A stretch of DNA of 64,000 nt from Trichoplax sp. H2 (GCA_003344405.1 NOWV01000149.1:62001-126000), one strand, 5' to 3'. Positions 38,001-51,785 are shown, numbered from the stretch's first letter. Made by a program: numbers and translations. The notes: generated by a model not told the origin, from the letters alone.

Positions 38001-40302
38001 TTTCGTTAACCTAAGATCTAATATATAATTTTGTTTTTATGGGGGTTCAATAACCTCACGATTTTGATTGAATCCTGTAAGTATGAGTCACAGTGTTAAT
38101 CTCATAAGGTTACTTAGACTCATTTGATGCAGTTCTAATTCGCTATGAATGTTATTCGTAGATTTATCATGGGTTTTGCACTTCAATGTCACTAACTTAG
38201 TTATCATACAACTACGAAACAGCTAAAAATTGTTTTCGATACTGATATATTTGATTAAATTTTCGTAGTGGTAGGTACATAGTCGATCATTAAAATGATA
38301 TCAGAATACAGTAAAAGCCTTATTTATGGGTTTACCATTTATCTTTTTGTGACGGAGCTCGCTCCGAAATGAATAATATTTTGATCTAATATGTGTAACA
38401 ATGTTATTATGGAGGTTGCCGATCTCGACAACAAAATAGTTGTAAATTGAGTTTTGTTATTAATTATCGTAGTAATATACAGCCTGGATATGGTGTTAGC
38501 AATTAAAATGTCAAGCTGTGAAGATTATTATGTTAGTTAATAAGGTGCTAATTAATAATATTAATTTATGGCAAGTAATAAGTAACGCTCGATCTAGTCG
38601 AATCTATAGTAAGCCTGTACTGCACACTTTATAATTTAATGTGAAAGATTAGCACCGATCTTATTTTTGTGACATATGAAACTGTATATAAGCCTGATTA
38701 TTACTTTTTAATCTCAGTTCCACTGAGGCTAGCGTAGGGTACACTGGTACAAACGTAAGCAAGCTAGTAATAAAGATATTGATTAACCTAAATCTATCGT
38801 TTTGACTTGATTACTATAGAATAGCAATAAGTTAGTTTTCTCTTACTGAGGATCTCCGGAGTTAGTCGGAGAACCATAAGAGTAGATCGACTAGTTTAGA
38901 TACGTTCACAGAAGCTGTTTTGTGACACCTTTTAGCTTTTGATAGATTTACACTAGCCACCAGATATCTCATAACAAGGATGAAATTACATTGTCGATCA
39001 TTATTATGATGGGAAAAATCGCTTAAAATTTAAGAGCTTTTTGAATTCGCCTAAGGCCTTTTCCTTAAGAATGTTTCACCTCATTAACCAAAGATATTGC
39101 ATGTTTAAATAATATTGTAAATATTTTATAGGAAAATGATTTTTTATTGTCCTGCAGTAGTCTGTCTCTTGGCTTTAATATTTTTAACGTATTATGAAAC
39201 GATTTCTGATTGGGCTAGTCGTATCGAAATCTTTTACGAGCTATATTTGCAGAAATTAAAAAGTTAAAATGCATTTTTGATGAATTACGAAATATTCATA
39301 AAAATATAAGTACAATAGATAAAATTCTGTTGATTGAAGTAATAGCTTCTTTAAAAGTTCTGCTATTTATTCACATTGCTTAATCGTTAATAGCAATGAT
39401 AGTTTCAAACAATTAAAGGATGATTTGAAAGTAAACGTAAATATTTTGACTGTTTTTAAAGCCGACATGCGTGCCTGCGGTTGCCAACAAAAATTCTAGT
39501 TATCTAAACAGTTAAATCCGTTATGTCCGACAGTAATCGTTGCAGTAAAGGAGCAAAGGAGAAAATCACTATTCTTTTTATCATGAATAAAGTTAGTTGC
39601 AATTCTAACTTTCGCCTGCAAGCTATTTATTAAACTTGCAAGTTAATGTATTACAAGTCAGGGTACAAGTTTTACGACGGATTCGCGGTAAAATTATCCT
39701 TAACTAATGTGCCTGATCCTAAATCAAATTCTGATAAAATAATTGTCTTAGTCAAGACACAATTAGGATAAAGTGCTTTTATTACAGGCAATAAGAATAG
39801 TAGAGTAAAATTAGTTATAAACCAAAATCTAATCTAAAGTATCTTGAGCTTATAAAAGTGAAGCAAATTCAGGCTCCTATCTGCAGTTCTTAAATACTTT
39901 TGGTATAATTTATTTAGGGCAACAAATTTGCCCGCAGTCTGAATTTCATTTTTTAAGGGGACAACTTTTTCTAAAATTTAGCAATATATTCTTGCCGTAT
40001 GAATCATGCAGCTTACAATATTCTTTCATATTTATTACTGTCTAACATTGTAAGATGTTAAACATTTTGCACAATTGCATTACCTCAAGTCATAAATCTT
40101 CTACTATGCTTTCCTGCTTGACTAATATTAGTAGTTAACAGCGTCTAATACTGTAATTAGCAATCATCTTATATTAGCATAGCAATAAAATCTATTATTA
40201 GAAACTTAAAGATTTCAAATATAGCTATCAATGTAATCAAATATCTGATGCATCTATACAGCAGTCTTTACTATATTACATACTAATTTATTGATACTTT
40301 TT

Positions 40303-40390
40303 AGGCACCTAGCTATTTAAAATATCAGAAAAGTAAAGTAAATAATAGGCACCTAGTTATTTAAAATATCAGAAAAGTAAAGTAAATAAT
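40303..40390. repeat. Tandem duplication, 44 bp x 2
   Basis: Copies at 40303-40346 and 40347-40390 differ at one base (AGCTATTT versus AGTTATTT). The near-identity suggests a recent duplication. Confidence 0.95.
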
Positions 40391-43300
40391 AGGTGTATGA
40401 GAGTACTTTTCCTTTACAGTGGGCAACTTTTATAATTTAAACATATTAATCAATTTTCGAAGTATTCGCATTCATTAATATCCAACTATTTAGCTTGGAT
40501 GAAATATGGAAGCTAAAGTAAGACAATAAACTTGACGAGAGCGAATTCCGAGCTTGTTGATGAAATAGATAGAACCTAGAATTACGCAAAAACCGTTGCT
40601 GTGAAATTGGGTTATGCTATATGCAATTTTTAGCAAAATGCTCCCGATTCATAGCAGTGTGAGAGGGCAAAAAATATTGAAAATCTAGAAATTCCTATTT
40701 CTCGAATGTCTGAGCCTGTAAGATATTCCAGGTAAAGTTGTAGTACTTAATACAATACGCTTAAGCGTAAATTAGACTAAAATAGATACTATACATCCAG
40801 ATCGTGCTCATAATTTCATCAAATGTACAACGTGTGTAGGATCCATGTGGTCTAATATGTTGATTACAGCTATTTATTTATCATTAATTTTGTCCGCATA
40901 AAGTTCAAAGAAAAGTGCGTTTAATTAATAACTACGCATAATACCTTGACTTCTATGCATAAATGTAATCACCTCCGTATTATTCAAAAGTCGTCATTCC
41001 GCTTCAGATTGATAAGCTCAGAAGTGGTGACTGATTCTCTTCCTTAAAATTAATCTTCAATTTAATAATTTAGAATTTTAAAATATTAAGTGGTGTCACA
41101 AACCAGCTTCGCGACAAGGATTACGTAAAACAAATCTCTAAATTACTATAGTCTCCGGGATTCAGTATCCATTAACTACTTCACAAGAATTTAGACGCCT
41201 TTGATTCTATGCTAAGCTCAACTAGACAATTGAGAACTGCTTTATTCCAACTATCTGACGGGCTTATACACCCTTCTACAGCAGCTAACATTCATGAGTC
41301 ATCTTATAAAAATACTTAGGTGAGAACATCTACTAATTTTTCACAGTCGGACTACAATATGTCCATTCACAGAATCGTTTCAGTGCACATTACAGCACAG
41401 CATTAAATTTACTGTAACACATTTATAATTAGAGTAATTCCTATTGTAAGTAGCTAGTTGTAACATATTATCACTATATTATATTAACCAAATTTAGATA
41501 GCTATTTCTTCACCGTAGTTCGTACCGTGACAAGTCGGTATTCTTATATTTCTCTTTAGGAGTTCTATAGAAAGGCTGTAAAAATATTAAGAATTCCTAT
41601 TTATCCAATTAAAATTTGATGTCATCCGTATTTCTATTTATAAGTAAATGATAATGTTTTGAAAGCATCTAACTTCTACAATCGAATTTAAAAGTGCATA
41701 GAAACTATTCTGTGATGCATTTATTTGAACCTTTGCTCCTATTATCAATCTTATAAGACTTGTTTTGTAATGAAACAATTTTTTAAAGTTAATACTTTTA
41801 TTGATTGACGTTAGCTTCTAATTAGATTAGATTTATCACTGTGTAGTGTTTTTAAATATTTGACTAAAAAAGATTAATGATAAAGCTTAACTTTCATGCT
41901 TAAATAGTTTAGTTATGGAAAATCGTTTTTTTTAAGAAAATATATAAATAATTGTGTAAGTATAGTCTTAAAGAATACTGAAATTGTAATCAATACTCGA
42001 TCTTACGCGTTACCCAATAGCTTTTATAAACGCAAGCTAAGAAGAATTTTTTACTTGTTATTATTTTCATTTTAGACTGCAGAAATTACTATGCTTAAAT
42101 ACGATATCCTAAGTAAAGATCTATTAATAGGCATTTTGATTATATCAAATTATTATCCAGAAACTGTTACTGAAAACGCTGGATCAGAACACACTGCAAA
42201 AATTTAAAGCTTATCCATTGACAAATTTTGTAACATACGAGTAGTTGCACATGCTTTCGGCTGTTGCTTTTCTACAAATTTTAGTTAATTACTCATATTT
42301 GATATGGTTATTGCTAAAAGGAATCTTCTGTTAATGCCTGGAAGAAAATTACTTTTATTGTGCAGTATTTCTAATACTGTAACTGCATTCTTCTCTAGAA
42401 CAGGAGAAAAGTCTGAATGATGTAATAAATTTATTTAGTGTCACTTACGGGTAATTATTGCCGTATTTTTCACTTAATAATTAATATTTTGTTTAGTAAC
42501 AATGATAAATAGTTACTTAGCAGATTGGGTGATGGAATATACCGATGATGGAATTCTGAAGACTTTTCTTTCATAGCTAATTCACTTTGCACGTAATCGA
42601 AAAATTTTCATTATTCGATTATGCTTTAGTTCCTGGATAAGGAAAAACAAAGTACTGCATTAATAAATAAAGTTTTTACTGTAATAAAGTTGTTAGTAGT
42701 TATTTACAATTACTTTTCGATCTTTAAACACCTAGCAATTTTAGATTCCTTGTAAATGAAGGCGAAATCTTCGGAAATAAATTAAGAGATTTCATATAGA
42801 TTGTTCCTGCAATTTTAACTCTGTCGTTTATGAAAGCTTGGCTTAGATGATTTACTTTAGAGATAGTTTAATGATAATATGCGTCTAGGAAAATTAATTA
42901 CCAGTAATTCATATTATACTAATTAAAAGTCCTATAAGGTAATACATGCAACGAAAAGTTAGAACAATGTTTAGATTTTCGCGTTAAACACCTTGCTTGA
43001 TTGTTATGAACGAATAGATTTTTAATTCAATTCCAGATTGTATGATCATTTTTCTGTACACATATTACTTTTTCAATTTTTTGTCGGAGTTCGTGTAAAG
43101 ATTTGCTTCAAGTTTAGTGAATTAATATTCATATTGGTTTCTTTACACAAATGTACATTCCTAATAGTAAGCAAGAACATGCTTATATGAGTTTATAGAC
43201 GTCATTACGTTTGATTTATGTTTACTTATCAGCTTGCTTAGACTTTTTAGGCGTTCATTTACGAAATTTTAAATGTTACCATCTAAGTTCATAATTGGAA

Positions 43301-46300
43301 ATTAGAAAATGTAAGAATTTCCCATTCTGAAATCTAGGTATATCTATCTATAAGCTGGAAAATATTTCGTAATTGCTTAAAGTTCGTAGGGTATGACGAT
43401 TGAATAAAATTTTTAATGCAATTTTGAATTGAAATTCATGCTAAATTGAAAGCACTTTACATTGAGCTTTGTCTATTATAGGAATGATGCGATTATTTGA
43501 TTCTTATATTATAATTAATTCCGCTATAATGATTACGAAAACAACCCTTAGTTTTGTATTGGCATACGAGTTAAATACTATTTCCCCTTTCCAAGCTTAA
43601 TAACTAGCGGTCAATTGCGTGTTCTCAAATCTGTTAGAGTATTTACTTTATTGCGCTGAATAGCCCTAAGAATTAATAATCCAGAATTTTAATATTTAAT
43701 AGTAAACTTTATGTCCACCAGCTCAACATTTATAGTGTGTTGAACTCTAGTCATTGTTAAGTTAAGAGAATTTGACGCAATTATAGTATAAGTGACGATT
43801 TAAGATATTAAAGAGAACACTGATGCTATTATTTTATCGTAGAATGAAAATCCATACAATTAGGATTACGTTCATTATTTGCTAATATGGATTAATAATT
43901 AAGACAACAAGACACCACTTGATGCCATGTTGATTTTAAGAACAGCCTGCTTAAATTTCATCTTCTCAATCAAACCAGTTAGGAATAGATTCGTCATTTT
44001 AACTAGCGATCTTATACGTTTATTAGAAAATAATAACTTCATAAATATTATGACCATAAATAACAAATGTACATGCGATTATATTTCGGTACTATTATCC
44101 TTGGCATTTTAAATTGTGCCGTAAATCATCCACAAAATACTTCATTATAGACTTTGATTAGGAAGACACTTTCCCAAAACCGAAATTTAATATGTCTTAC
44201 CTGAAATTTGTTACGCTACAAAATATATAACAATTCCTGGTAAATCGTTCAATTTATTATAATTGAAGCTATTTCGAGCATTATTTTTCTATGACAGTAG
44301 CTTTCATATTTTTAAACACTATAATTTGACATTACTACTTGAAGATTTAAGACTATATCTCTACCGATCAAAATATTTTAATTTCAAGTTAATACAATGC
44401 GAAATAAATTTTGCATCTGTTGTAAATGTTTGTCAGTAAACCAACGCTCATTTTATTAGAAATTTGGATACTTCAAAACACATAATTTACTAATGTTGTT
44501 AGTAAGAGCAACCGTTAATTTTTCAATAATTCCTTCGAGAATTGGACATTTGTAATTAATTGTTTCATTCAACACTATAATAAATGATGGTGTTTACCTC
44601 ATAATGACATCCTGGTAAGGATTTCATTAATAATGTATTTAATTAAAGATTTAAATGAGATATTTTCACAACTGATATTCATTTTTATCGCATACTGATA
44701 CAAAAATTATATCTGAATATAGCATCAGTTAATCATCCGTGTCTTTGGCAAAGAAATGAATTTTTAAATTATGAATATTGGTAACATTTGATTGTTTAAT
44801 TTTTAATTAATATTATAGAACTATTTTGACGACGGAACAAATGTATCAATAATTAAATGATACGTCTAAGTATAGATCGTCTATGTCATCAGCTCAATAA
44901 CCAATTAATGGAGATGAATAACACCTGCCATTATCCAATATTTAATAACTTAAGTATTCATTACTCAAAATATTATTTTATGGCAGAAAATAATTGGATT
45001 AAAATGTAATAGACGTAATGCCTTCAATATACGACTCAATTTAATTCAAAGCATCATGGCTATACGAAGACAAAGAAAACTCGACCCAATTTCAGATTAT
45101 GCTATGCAAAGTTAACTTATTTATCAATGCAGCTACTCAATAATTATGTGAATGGAATGCTTTACACAGCTTTTGGTACATATGTAAGTCGACTGTTAAT
45201 TTATTACTAGTTTAACTGTAATCATTAAAAATACTAAGAAAAATAAATTTTAAATTACTTAAATTTGATTATTAACTACTGTAAAATTTATTTTTCGTAT
45301 ACGCAAATGTATGAAGCAATTTAGACAAGTAAGTTATAGCAACATAAATTAATTTTATTACATAGTTTAGCTTTCAGTATCAATTTTTATAAGTTTGGCA
45401 AACTTGTAAGAAAGCTATTTTACTGTATTAAAATATGATATGTACGTATAAAAAGCTAATTCGGTCTATCATGGCAACATTTAGATTATAAGTACATATT
45501 TTTAGTGGGTCTATTTATTTCAAGGTTTCGTTATATTCATGATGCTAAATGGAGATCATGAAACAGGCAATAGATAATTTGAGAGTGAATCTAATGATAT
45601 CGTAATTTAAAAGTTCGAAATTAAACATTTTAACGTCATTCATGTAAAATTATCAGCTCTCCTGGAAATTACATGTAACATACGTATATTATATATTGAA
45701 ATAGATCGCTTTAAACATATAAGTAAATTTCTGATCATTAGCGTGTGCCTATTATGACACCATATTGCTCGTTTGGAATAATTTAATTGCAAATGTCAAC
45801 ATTATAGACTATTGCTGAAAAAATTAAAATTTAGATTACTAATATGAGCGCCTTAAATTTTTATTTTCTAAATGTATTATCCTTTTATTTCAAACGAGAG
45901 AAAACTTAATAGCTGATAAAAGATTCAGTCGCTCAATGTTTCATCTTTTGAGCTCAAATAGTTTAATTTATTCACTCTTGTACTTTATAATATGCGAAAC
46001 TCGCTTCAGCAGCATGCTAAATTACTACCGCGAATGATCTTGCTTTGCAATTGATGACTATGTGGGTTTATTATATTAAAATATAATGTTTCTGAAAAAG
46101 AAAATTTATTTCTCTTATTAAATCAAAACCTGAAAGCTAGGTCACAAAAAAAATCTTAGTATCTTATCGGTTACTCATTAAACTATACCGATTTAGTTTG
46201 ACATTTAATACTTCTGCGGCTTTTAATAACATTTTATTATCGTTTTCTATTTTTTCTATTTTACTTATTGTACATCTTTATTTACAATATCTGAATTTGT

Positions 46301-47063
46301 TCTTTATGTTATTTAAAAGTTTCTCTTGCATTTAAAATCTGTCGTGGGAGGTATGCTTTATGTACGTCTAATATCATACCTTTTGTTCATTCAAACTAGA
46401 AAATACCTCTGTCGTCATATGTAAAAGAAGGAATTTACCTTTAACTTGCACTATCAATCCATTGGCATTAATGTAAACTAGCGAAAGAGAACTAAATCCG
46501 GAATTATCGTCGCTATTTCACCACAGTATTTTCTTCGAATGAAAACATTTCATACATTTTCTATGAATCTGTTGGAAATATAGCCAACTTTTTCATGTAA
46601 AACTGTTAATTGCATATACAGTCGACATTTAATTAACAAGAACAAATTTAACCTGTTTTTTCTTTTCGATTTGGGAATCATCTTAATTTAGCTCCCTTTG
46701 TAGAAGAATTTTCAAGGTAGTAATCTTACAGGAACAGACTTGGCACTAGTAATTTTTGCAGTGTAACTCAGATTTATTGAGGCTTACGAAATGAATACTT
46801 AAATTTTCAAAACGCACAGAGAAGTTTTTAAATTTATCATTTGATAGAAATTTTGGTAGTTTACGAAATATCTTATTTCTAGGCGCATACAACTATTTTG
46901 GAATACTTTTCATCTAGCTATACCACTAAAACATTGTCAAACCTGCTGCTCCATGCAGTCATATTTCGTCATCGTTTATTACTAGCTGATATATCTCAAA
47001 GTTTTTCCTTGCTCAAATTTATTATAATTATCAATCGATTCATTATACTCACTTACTAAAATA

Positions 47064-48344
47064 ATGCGGGCCAAGGAAAGCAGTCGATTTTTATTGATTA
47101 TCTATATTCATATATTATTCTTCTCAATTAAGTCTATGGCGATAGAATTTGGAGATATAAGAGTTGAAGCAAAAGGTTTTCCCCCACTTAGTGGCAACCA
47201 TGTGGCTGGAAATCAAGTGTCGAATATAAATAGTCGCTATGGTCAAGAAATAGACTTTAAGACGGTTTATATCTTTACAGTATTCATCACCGGAATTATC
47301 TGCAATGCCATCGTTATTGCTACTATTGCTTATAATCGCCAACTTCATTCTGTAACTAATTATTTTATTGTCAGTCAATGTTGCGCTGATTTCTTATTTG
47401 CGGCTTTAGTTTTACCTGCATACTGTCTGCAAGGTTTATTAGGCTATTGGCCATTTATGCCAGAGTGGTGCGCTATCCATACTTGCTTATCAATTAGTTT
47501 AGTAATGACATCATTACTCAATTTATTTGCAATAAGTCTTGATCGATATTTGGCCATATGTCGGCCTTATCAATATCACACTTGGATGACTACACGTTTC
47601 GTGATTGGAATGCTACTATATATTTGGTTTCAGCCGCTTCTGCTAGCCTTGATTCCAGTATTTGGTTGGAGAGGTGTTCAATCAACTATTGGCAGTCATT
47701 GCGTTGTCGATTTATTTCTATACATAAAACAAGAGAGAATTTATTTGTTAATTATTACATTAATTAACTTTTATATCCCAGCAACAATAATGTTTACTTT
47801 ATATATCCTGATATTTAAAGTTGCTATCCGCCATATTCATAATATTGAACAACAAAGGAATGTTCAAAGAAAGCAACATTATTTTGGATCTATTCAAGAT
47901 CAACTTAATCATCGTTATTTGCGCTTAGCTAAAAACGATTTTCGATTAATACTTGTCTTTGTAATTGTGAATGGCGCATTTTATTTATGTTGGACGCCAT
48001 TTATGACATTTGGCTTAATAAGCTTATTCCATTTAGGACCTGTAACTGATAACTTAGGAATTGCTTGTAGTCTAATGGCGTTTACAAATTGTACACTCAA
48101 TCCGATCATACATAATTTTTTTAATCGAGAAATTCGAAGCGGATTTTTCAGGATGGTTTGCTTCCATACAAGACGCAAGCTTATCAATAGGAGCAACACG
48201 CATATATCTGGCACTCAATGTTCGTCTACTCATGGGAGTACATTTGTTATACGTCACGATCTTATTTCTGCTAAGGATAAAGCGATTATCGAGCAACTGG
48301 TTAACGTGAGCAGGATGAAAGCAAAGAAAGTGACTTATATTTGA
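47064..48344 (+). CDS. Class A (rhodopsin-like) orphan G protein-coupled receptor
   Basis: Intronless, 426 residues from ATG 47064. A hydrophobic N-terminal stretch (residues 9-24) looks like a signal peptide, followed by an extracellular tail and seven transmembrane segments. Marks: N81 in TM1 (CNAIVIA), D109 in TM2 (CCADFLFA), the C136-C213 pair, DRY at 160-162 (SLDRY), CWTP in TM6 (309-312) and NPIIH in TM7 (346-350), where the usual NPxxY tyrosine is histidine. It shares blocks with the receptor at 29485-30760 (TNYF(I/M)(V/I)SQ, LQGLLGYWPF, C(A)I(Y/H), DRY(L/I)AIC.P, F.P...I), so the two are paralogues. Ligand and G protein coupling are unknown; the histidine change may alter activation. 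Confidence 0.93.
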   Translation: MRAKESSRFLLIIYIHILFFSIKSMAIEFGDIRVEAKGFPPLSGNHVAGNQVSNINSRYGQEIDFKTVYIFTVFITGIICNAIVIATIAYNRQLHSVTNYFIVSQCCADFLFAALVLPAYCLQGLLGYWPFMPEWCAIHTCLSISLVMTSLLNLFAISLDRYLAICRPYQYHTWMTTRFVIGMLLYIWFQPLLLALIPVFGWRGVQSTIGSHCVVDLFLYIKQERIYLLIITLINFYIPATIMFTLYILIFKVAIRHIHNIEQQRNVQRKQHYFGSIQDQLNHRYLRLAKNDFRLILVFVIVNGAFYLCWTPFMTFGLISLFHLGPVTDNLGIACSLMAFTNCTLNPIIHNFFNREIRSGFFRMVCFHTRRKLINRSNTHISGTQCSSTHGSTFVIRHDLISAKDKAIIEQLVNVSRMKAKKVTYI

Positions 48345-50466
48345 GATTATGCAGTTTCAGTAATATATGGTTGCATAACATTTTCTAATGCAAAAGATTC
48401 ATTTATTGCCATCTCTCCATATAAAAGATTTCCAAGCTTAAGTTTCAAATCCACCGTAAAATTGCTAAATATTACCAGAGCCATACTCATATAAGTAATT
48501 TTGCAAGAAGTATGAGATTAAAAAGAAATAATATTCTCTTTCATTATAAAATAACTTTAGGAATAGAAATACTGACATAATAATTTTTGAGAGGTGAATA
48601 TTTTAAATTCCTTTACTAAATCATAGAAAAATATTTCTATCATCAAGTTTTGTAGTTTAGTCGTATATCTGGAACATATAAAGGTATATTTGTATAGTAC
48701 CTATTTAATTGAGGTTGATAAACTCTCTTCATATATCATAATTATTGACTATCTTAAATATTTTAATGAAGGTAATTCTGACGCTAGATATTAGGATTTT
48801 TAAGTATATGCCATGCCAAATTTTTCCCTCGTAACCTGGAATAGGCATTTGGTAAAATGCCAATTTTCCTTTTTTAAATCTCATCTTTAAGAAGTTGTTG
48901 ACATGATGTTATGTGTCACTAGTAAGCGAAGTAACTATTTGGGGTAATTTAATTAAAATCAAAAATTAATAACCTCCAAGCATAGAAAGTTCAGATGAAT
49001 AAAACAAACAAACCATTTTAGTGATATGTAAACTAAAAGATACTACGGTGTACTTTGTAGTATTAGCTTAGAAGATATCAATTATTGATACAATTGTAGT
49101 AGGATTTTGAAGAAAAAATGAAGCTGTAACCAAATGATATTGTATAGGAAGGCATTGATATTATAATTTAAATTTATGATTAAATAAAGGATATCATAAC
49201 AAGAAAATACTGATTCTACATTGAGTAGATTAAAAGTTTGATTAAAAGTTCAGTGTGTCTTATGTGCTATCTACTGTATTTTAGAAGATAAAATTTGCAG
49301 TATATGCTTGTACAGTAAATGACTAGGGTTACACACGCTTAACAATCCCGCTCAAGGCTGCTTTTCTTACAGGATAGTTTATGCTGTTGGCATAACGATA
49401 TCGATGTTAATTATTCACTTAATGCCAGTTATAGTTGTTATAGTTAAGTATATCGTGATGGGAAGGAGCTGGGATTAGCTCACGAAGTACTCCGACTATC
49501 GAAACGTTGGTATATTCGACTTATTGACTCACAATAACTTGGAAATCTTCGGTTAAGTAGTACTCCCTTTCTCGATTAGCTACACTGCCAGTAACTGCAA
49601 GCTAAGAATAATGTAATGCACGTGTATCCTAAGGTATTGCCTGGTGATGCAGGGCTTCTAATCTCTCAGGAGAAATTCAAGTTACTAATTGTACATTTCG
49701 ACAACCAATTTTGAAGAAACAACTGACTCCCGAATACTTGAATACTATACTATTTAAATACAAGTTTTCGTTATGATATGTGTGATCAGACAAGACTGAT
49801 CGGTCCTTTACGCCTAATTTACATTCTAAACCGCAAGCGAGTACAAAACTAAGATTAAAACAATAGCCCTTTTTTTGATCACTAAGCTTGTGAAACTTCA
49901 GATTTTATAAACGGTTTAAGTTGCGTACACTATTGCTGCATTTTTTGGTTACTATTATTAAATTATTCAAGTTCTATTCCGTCACAAATCGTAATTTGTA
50001 ATTAACAATATGGCTTATAGAGTAAAAATTGACGCTACAAAAATACTGTCAATATCTTCAAGAGTATTTACAAAAAAATCTTATGAATAGTACTAGTACA
50101 TTATTATAGCAACTACATCAAACGGCCGAAATGAGAGAAACACAGTAAAAGCACTATTCTTAACTTCTTAATACGATCCGCTTAAATATATGGAATACCA
50201 ATTTGTTATCGAACCAGAATATTGGATAACCTCTGTTATTCCGTTAATACTCTCTGCAGGATGTGTCAAGAGTTCATTAATTAAGCATCCTATACGAGGA
50301 GGCATCTGACAGGAAAGAGAAATATTGCAAGGATGCATTTCTAGTTTCCTCTTCATAATCCCAACAGTAGTTTTCGATCGTTGCTAAGTTATTCCATATA
50401 GCAAAATTATCCAAGTACTATGGTCGAGCGTTCACTAATTCAGTATGAAATCTGTTTTCTACTGAA

Positions 50467-50690
50467 GTATGCGGACGGTCGATTTTGAGTTGAATCATTT
50501 TTTCTAAATTTAGTACTATTACTTTAAAATTGAATTTTATTATCTATGACTAAGTTTTGCTTAGAAAAATTTCTATAACATCATCAATATTAGTACCAGT
50601 AATTTAGGAAACAGACGCAGAAGATCATTATCGAGTAGCCATTGTTCGAAATTTATGGCCTCATTTGGTGAGAAAAGTCCGCACTGTCAG
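50467..50690 (+). repeat. Dispersed repeat, copy A
   Basis: Starts TGCGGACGGTCGATTTT and runs through TTGAATTTTATTATCT, ACCAGTAATTTAGG and GGCCTCATTTGG...AAAGTCCG. Aligns by eye with copy B, about 406 bases downstream, and copy C at 25233-25460. Confidence 0.8.
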
Positions 50691-50872
50691 CCGATTGATC
50701 GATCTTGGATGGACAGACGTTTTCAGCCTCATCTCGTTAAATATCTGTACCAAACAGTCGGTTATAAATATAATACTGTATATAGGTCTAGCTGGACTTT
50801 ACCGGTAACAGCCAGCCATTACTGGTAGTGGCCGGATTACCGGCTACGGCCGTAACATATTTGACTCACATT

Positions 50873-51100
50873 ATACGGACGGTCGATTTTAAATGGACTG
50901 ATTTTTTCTCAATTAAGTAATATTACGTTGAATTTTATTATCTTTTACCAAGTTCCGCTTAGAAATAGTTATGTATAAGATTGTGGACGTTATTTAATTT
51001 ACTACCAGTGATTTGGAAAAGATACTAAGAAGGAAGTAGGCATTGTACGATATTTGCAGCCTCATTTGTTGCTGAAAGTCCGTCTGTCTAGACACTCTTG
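50873..51100 (+). repeat. Dispersed repeat, copy B
   Basis: Starts ATACGGACGGTCGATTTT and has TTGAATTTTATTATCT, ACCAGTGATTTGG and GCCTCATTTG...AAAGTCCG in the same order as copy A. The divergence shows an old duplication or two separate insertions. Confidence 0.8.
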
Positions 51101-51569
51101 GACGGACGGATATTTGGAACAAGATCTGGTTAAAATATTGCGCTAGAAGCAAAGTTTGTTACTGTTACATTACGATCGGGACGCGAAATGATGACACCCC
51201 TCGTCCTGTCTTTCTGTCCTTCCATTTGGTAATGTTGGCTATACACTGCGGTACTGTATATGATGCAAATATCTGTCGGCAGAGTACAAACCAGCAAGAC
51301 TGGATGACGAGGAGTGACATCTTTTCGGGTCCAGATCGTAGGTTACCGAATAACGCTTCTAGCGAATTGACAGTTTTTAAACACAATTGTACTACTGTAG
51401 ATGGATTTATTACATGTAATGCCGTAGGTTAGAGTCAGGATGGTACCGTATAAATAGCCTAAACACAGTAGAAAGAACGCGTCTATTTTTTTTTAGCGTT
51501 GCCTTGAGGGTATATCTGACTATGTCTGACTATGACATCACGGCAATTCGTACAGTACGCATGAACGCT

Positions 51570-51785
51570 TCAACCAGTTCCTACAGCGCATTCATGAGGT
51601 AGAAAAATAGCCAATGGTATACAAGCTCGTTGTTTATATTGGTCATCCGGATCGGTGACAGATGTACAGACGTACCGATCTCCATCAGCACCAACGACGG
51701 TAATGTAGTAACAAGATAAAACATACAGCACGTTACAACCAATCACAGGGGCTTGTAAATCGAGCTTTGAGAGTGGTCGCTGCAC
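51570..51785 (-). other. Unrecognised protein-like frame
   Basis: A minus-strand frame ending TGA at 51570, preceded by a possible acceptor (TCTGGTGCAG, near 51780). It encodes RPLSKLDLQAPVIGCNVL, ITVVGADGDRYVCTSVTDPD and so on. Composition is protein-like and richer in GC than the flanks, but no family was recognised and no partner exon found. Possibly a relic exon. Confidence 0.25.

Larger units (their letters stand above)
30761..47063. other. 16.3 kb gene desert between two head-to-head GPCR genes
   Basis: Very AT-rich with stops in all frames; no frame longer than about 85 codons and none recognised. I scanned for tRNA boxes and conserved domains and saw none. It contains two clear short tandem duplications (31835-32002 and 40303-40390) and a protein-like 45-codon frame at 41182-41319. 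The missing 5' exon of the receptor at 29485-30760 must lie somewhere in its left part. Confidence 0.6.

Noticed and set aside
47124-48296. Minus-strand and alternative-frame ORFs of 60-85 codons
   Set aside because: Shadows of the GPCR coding sequence on the plus strand.
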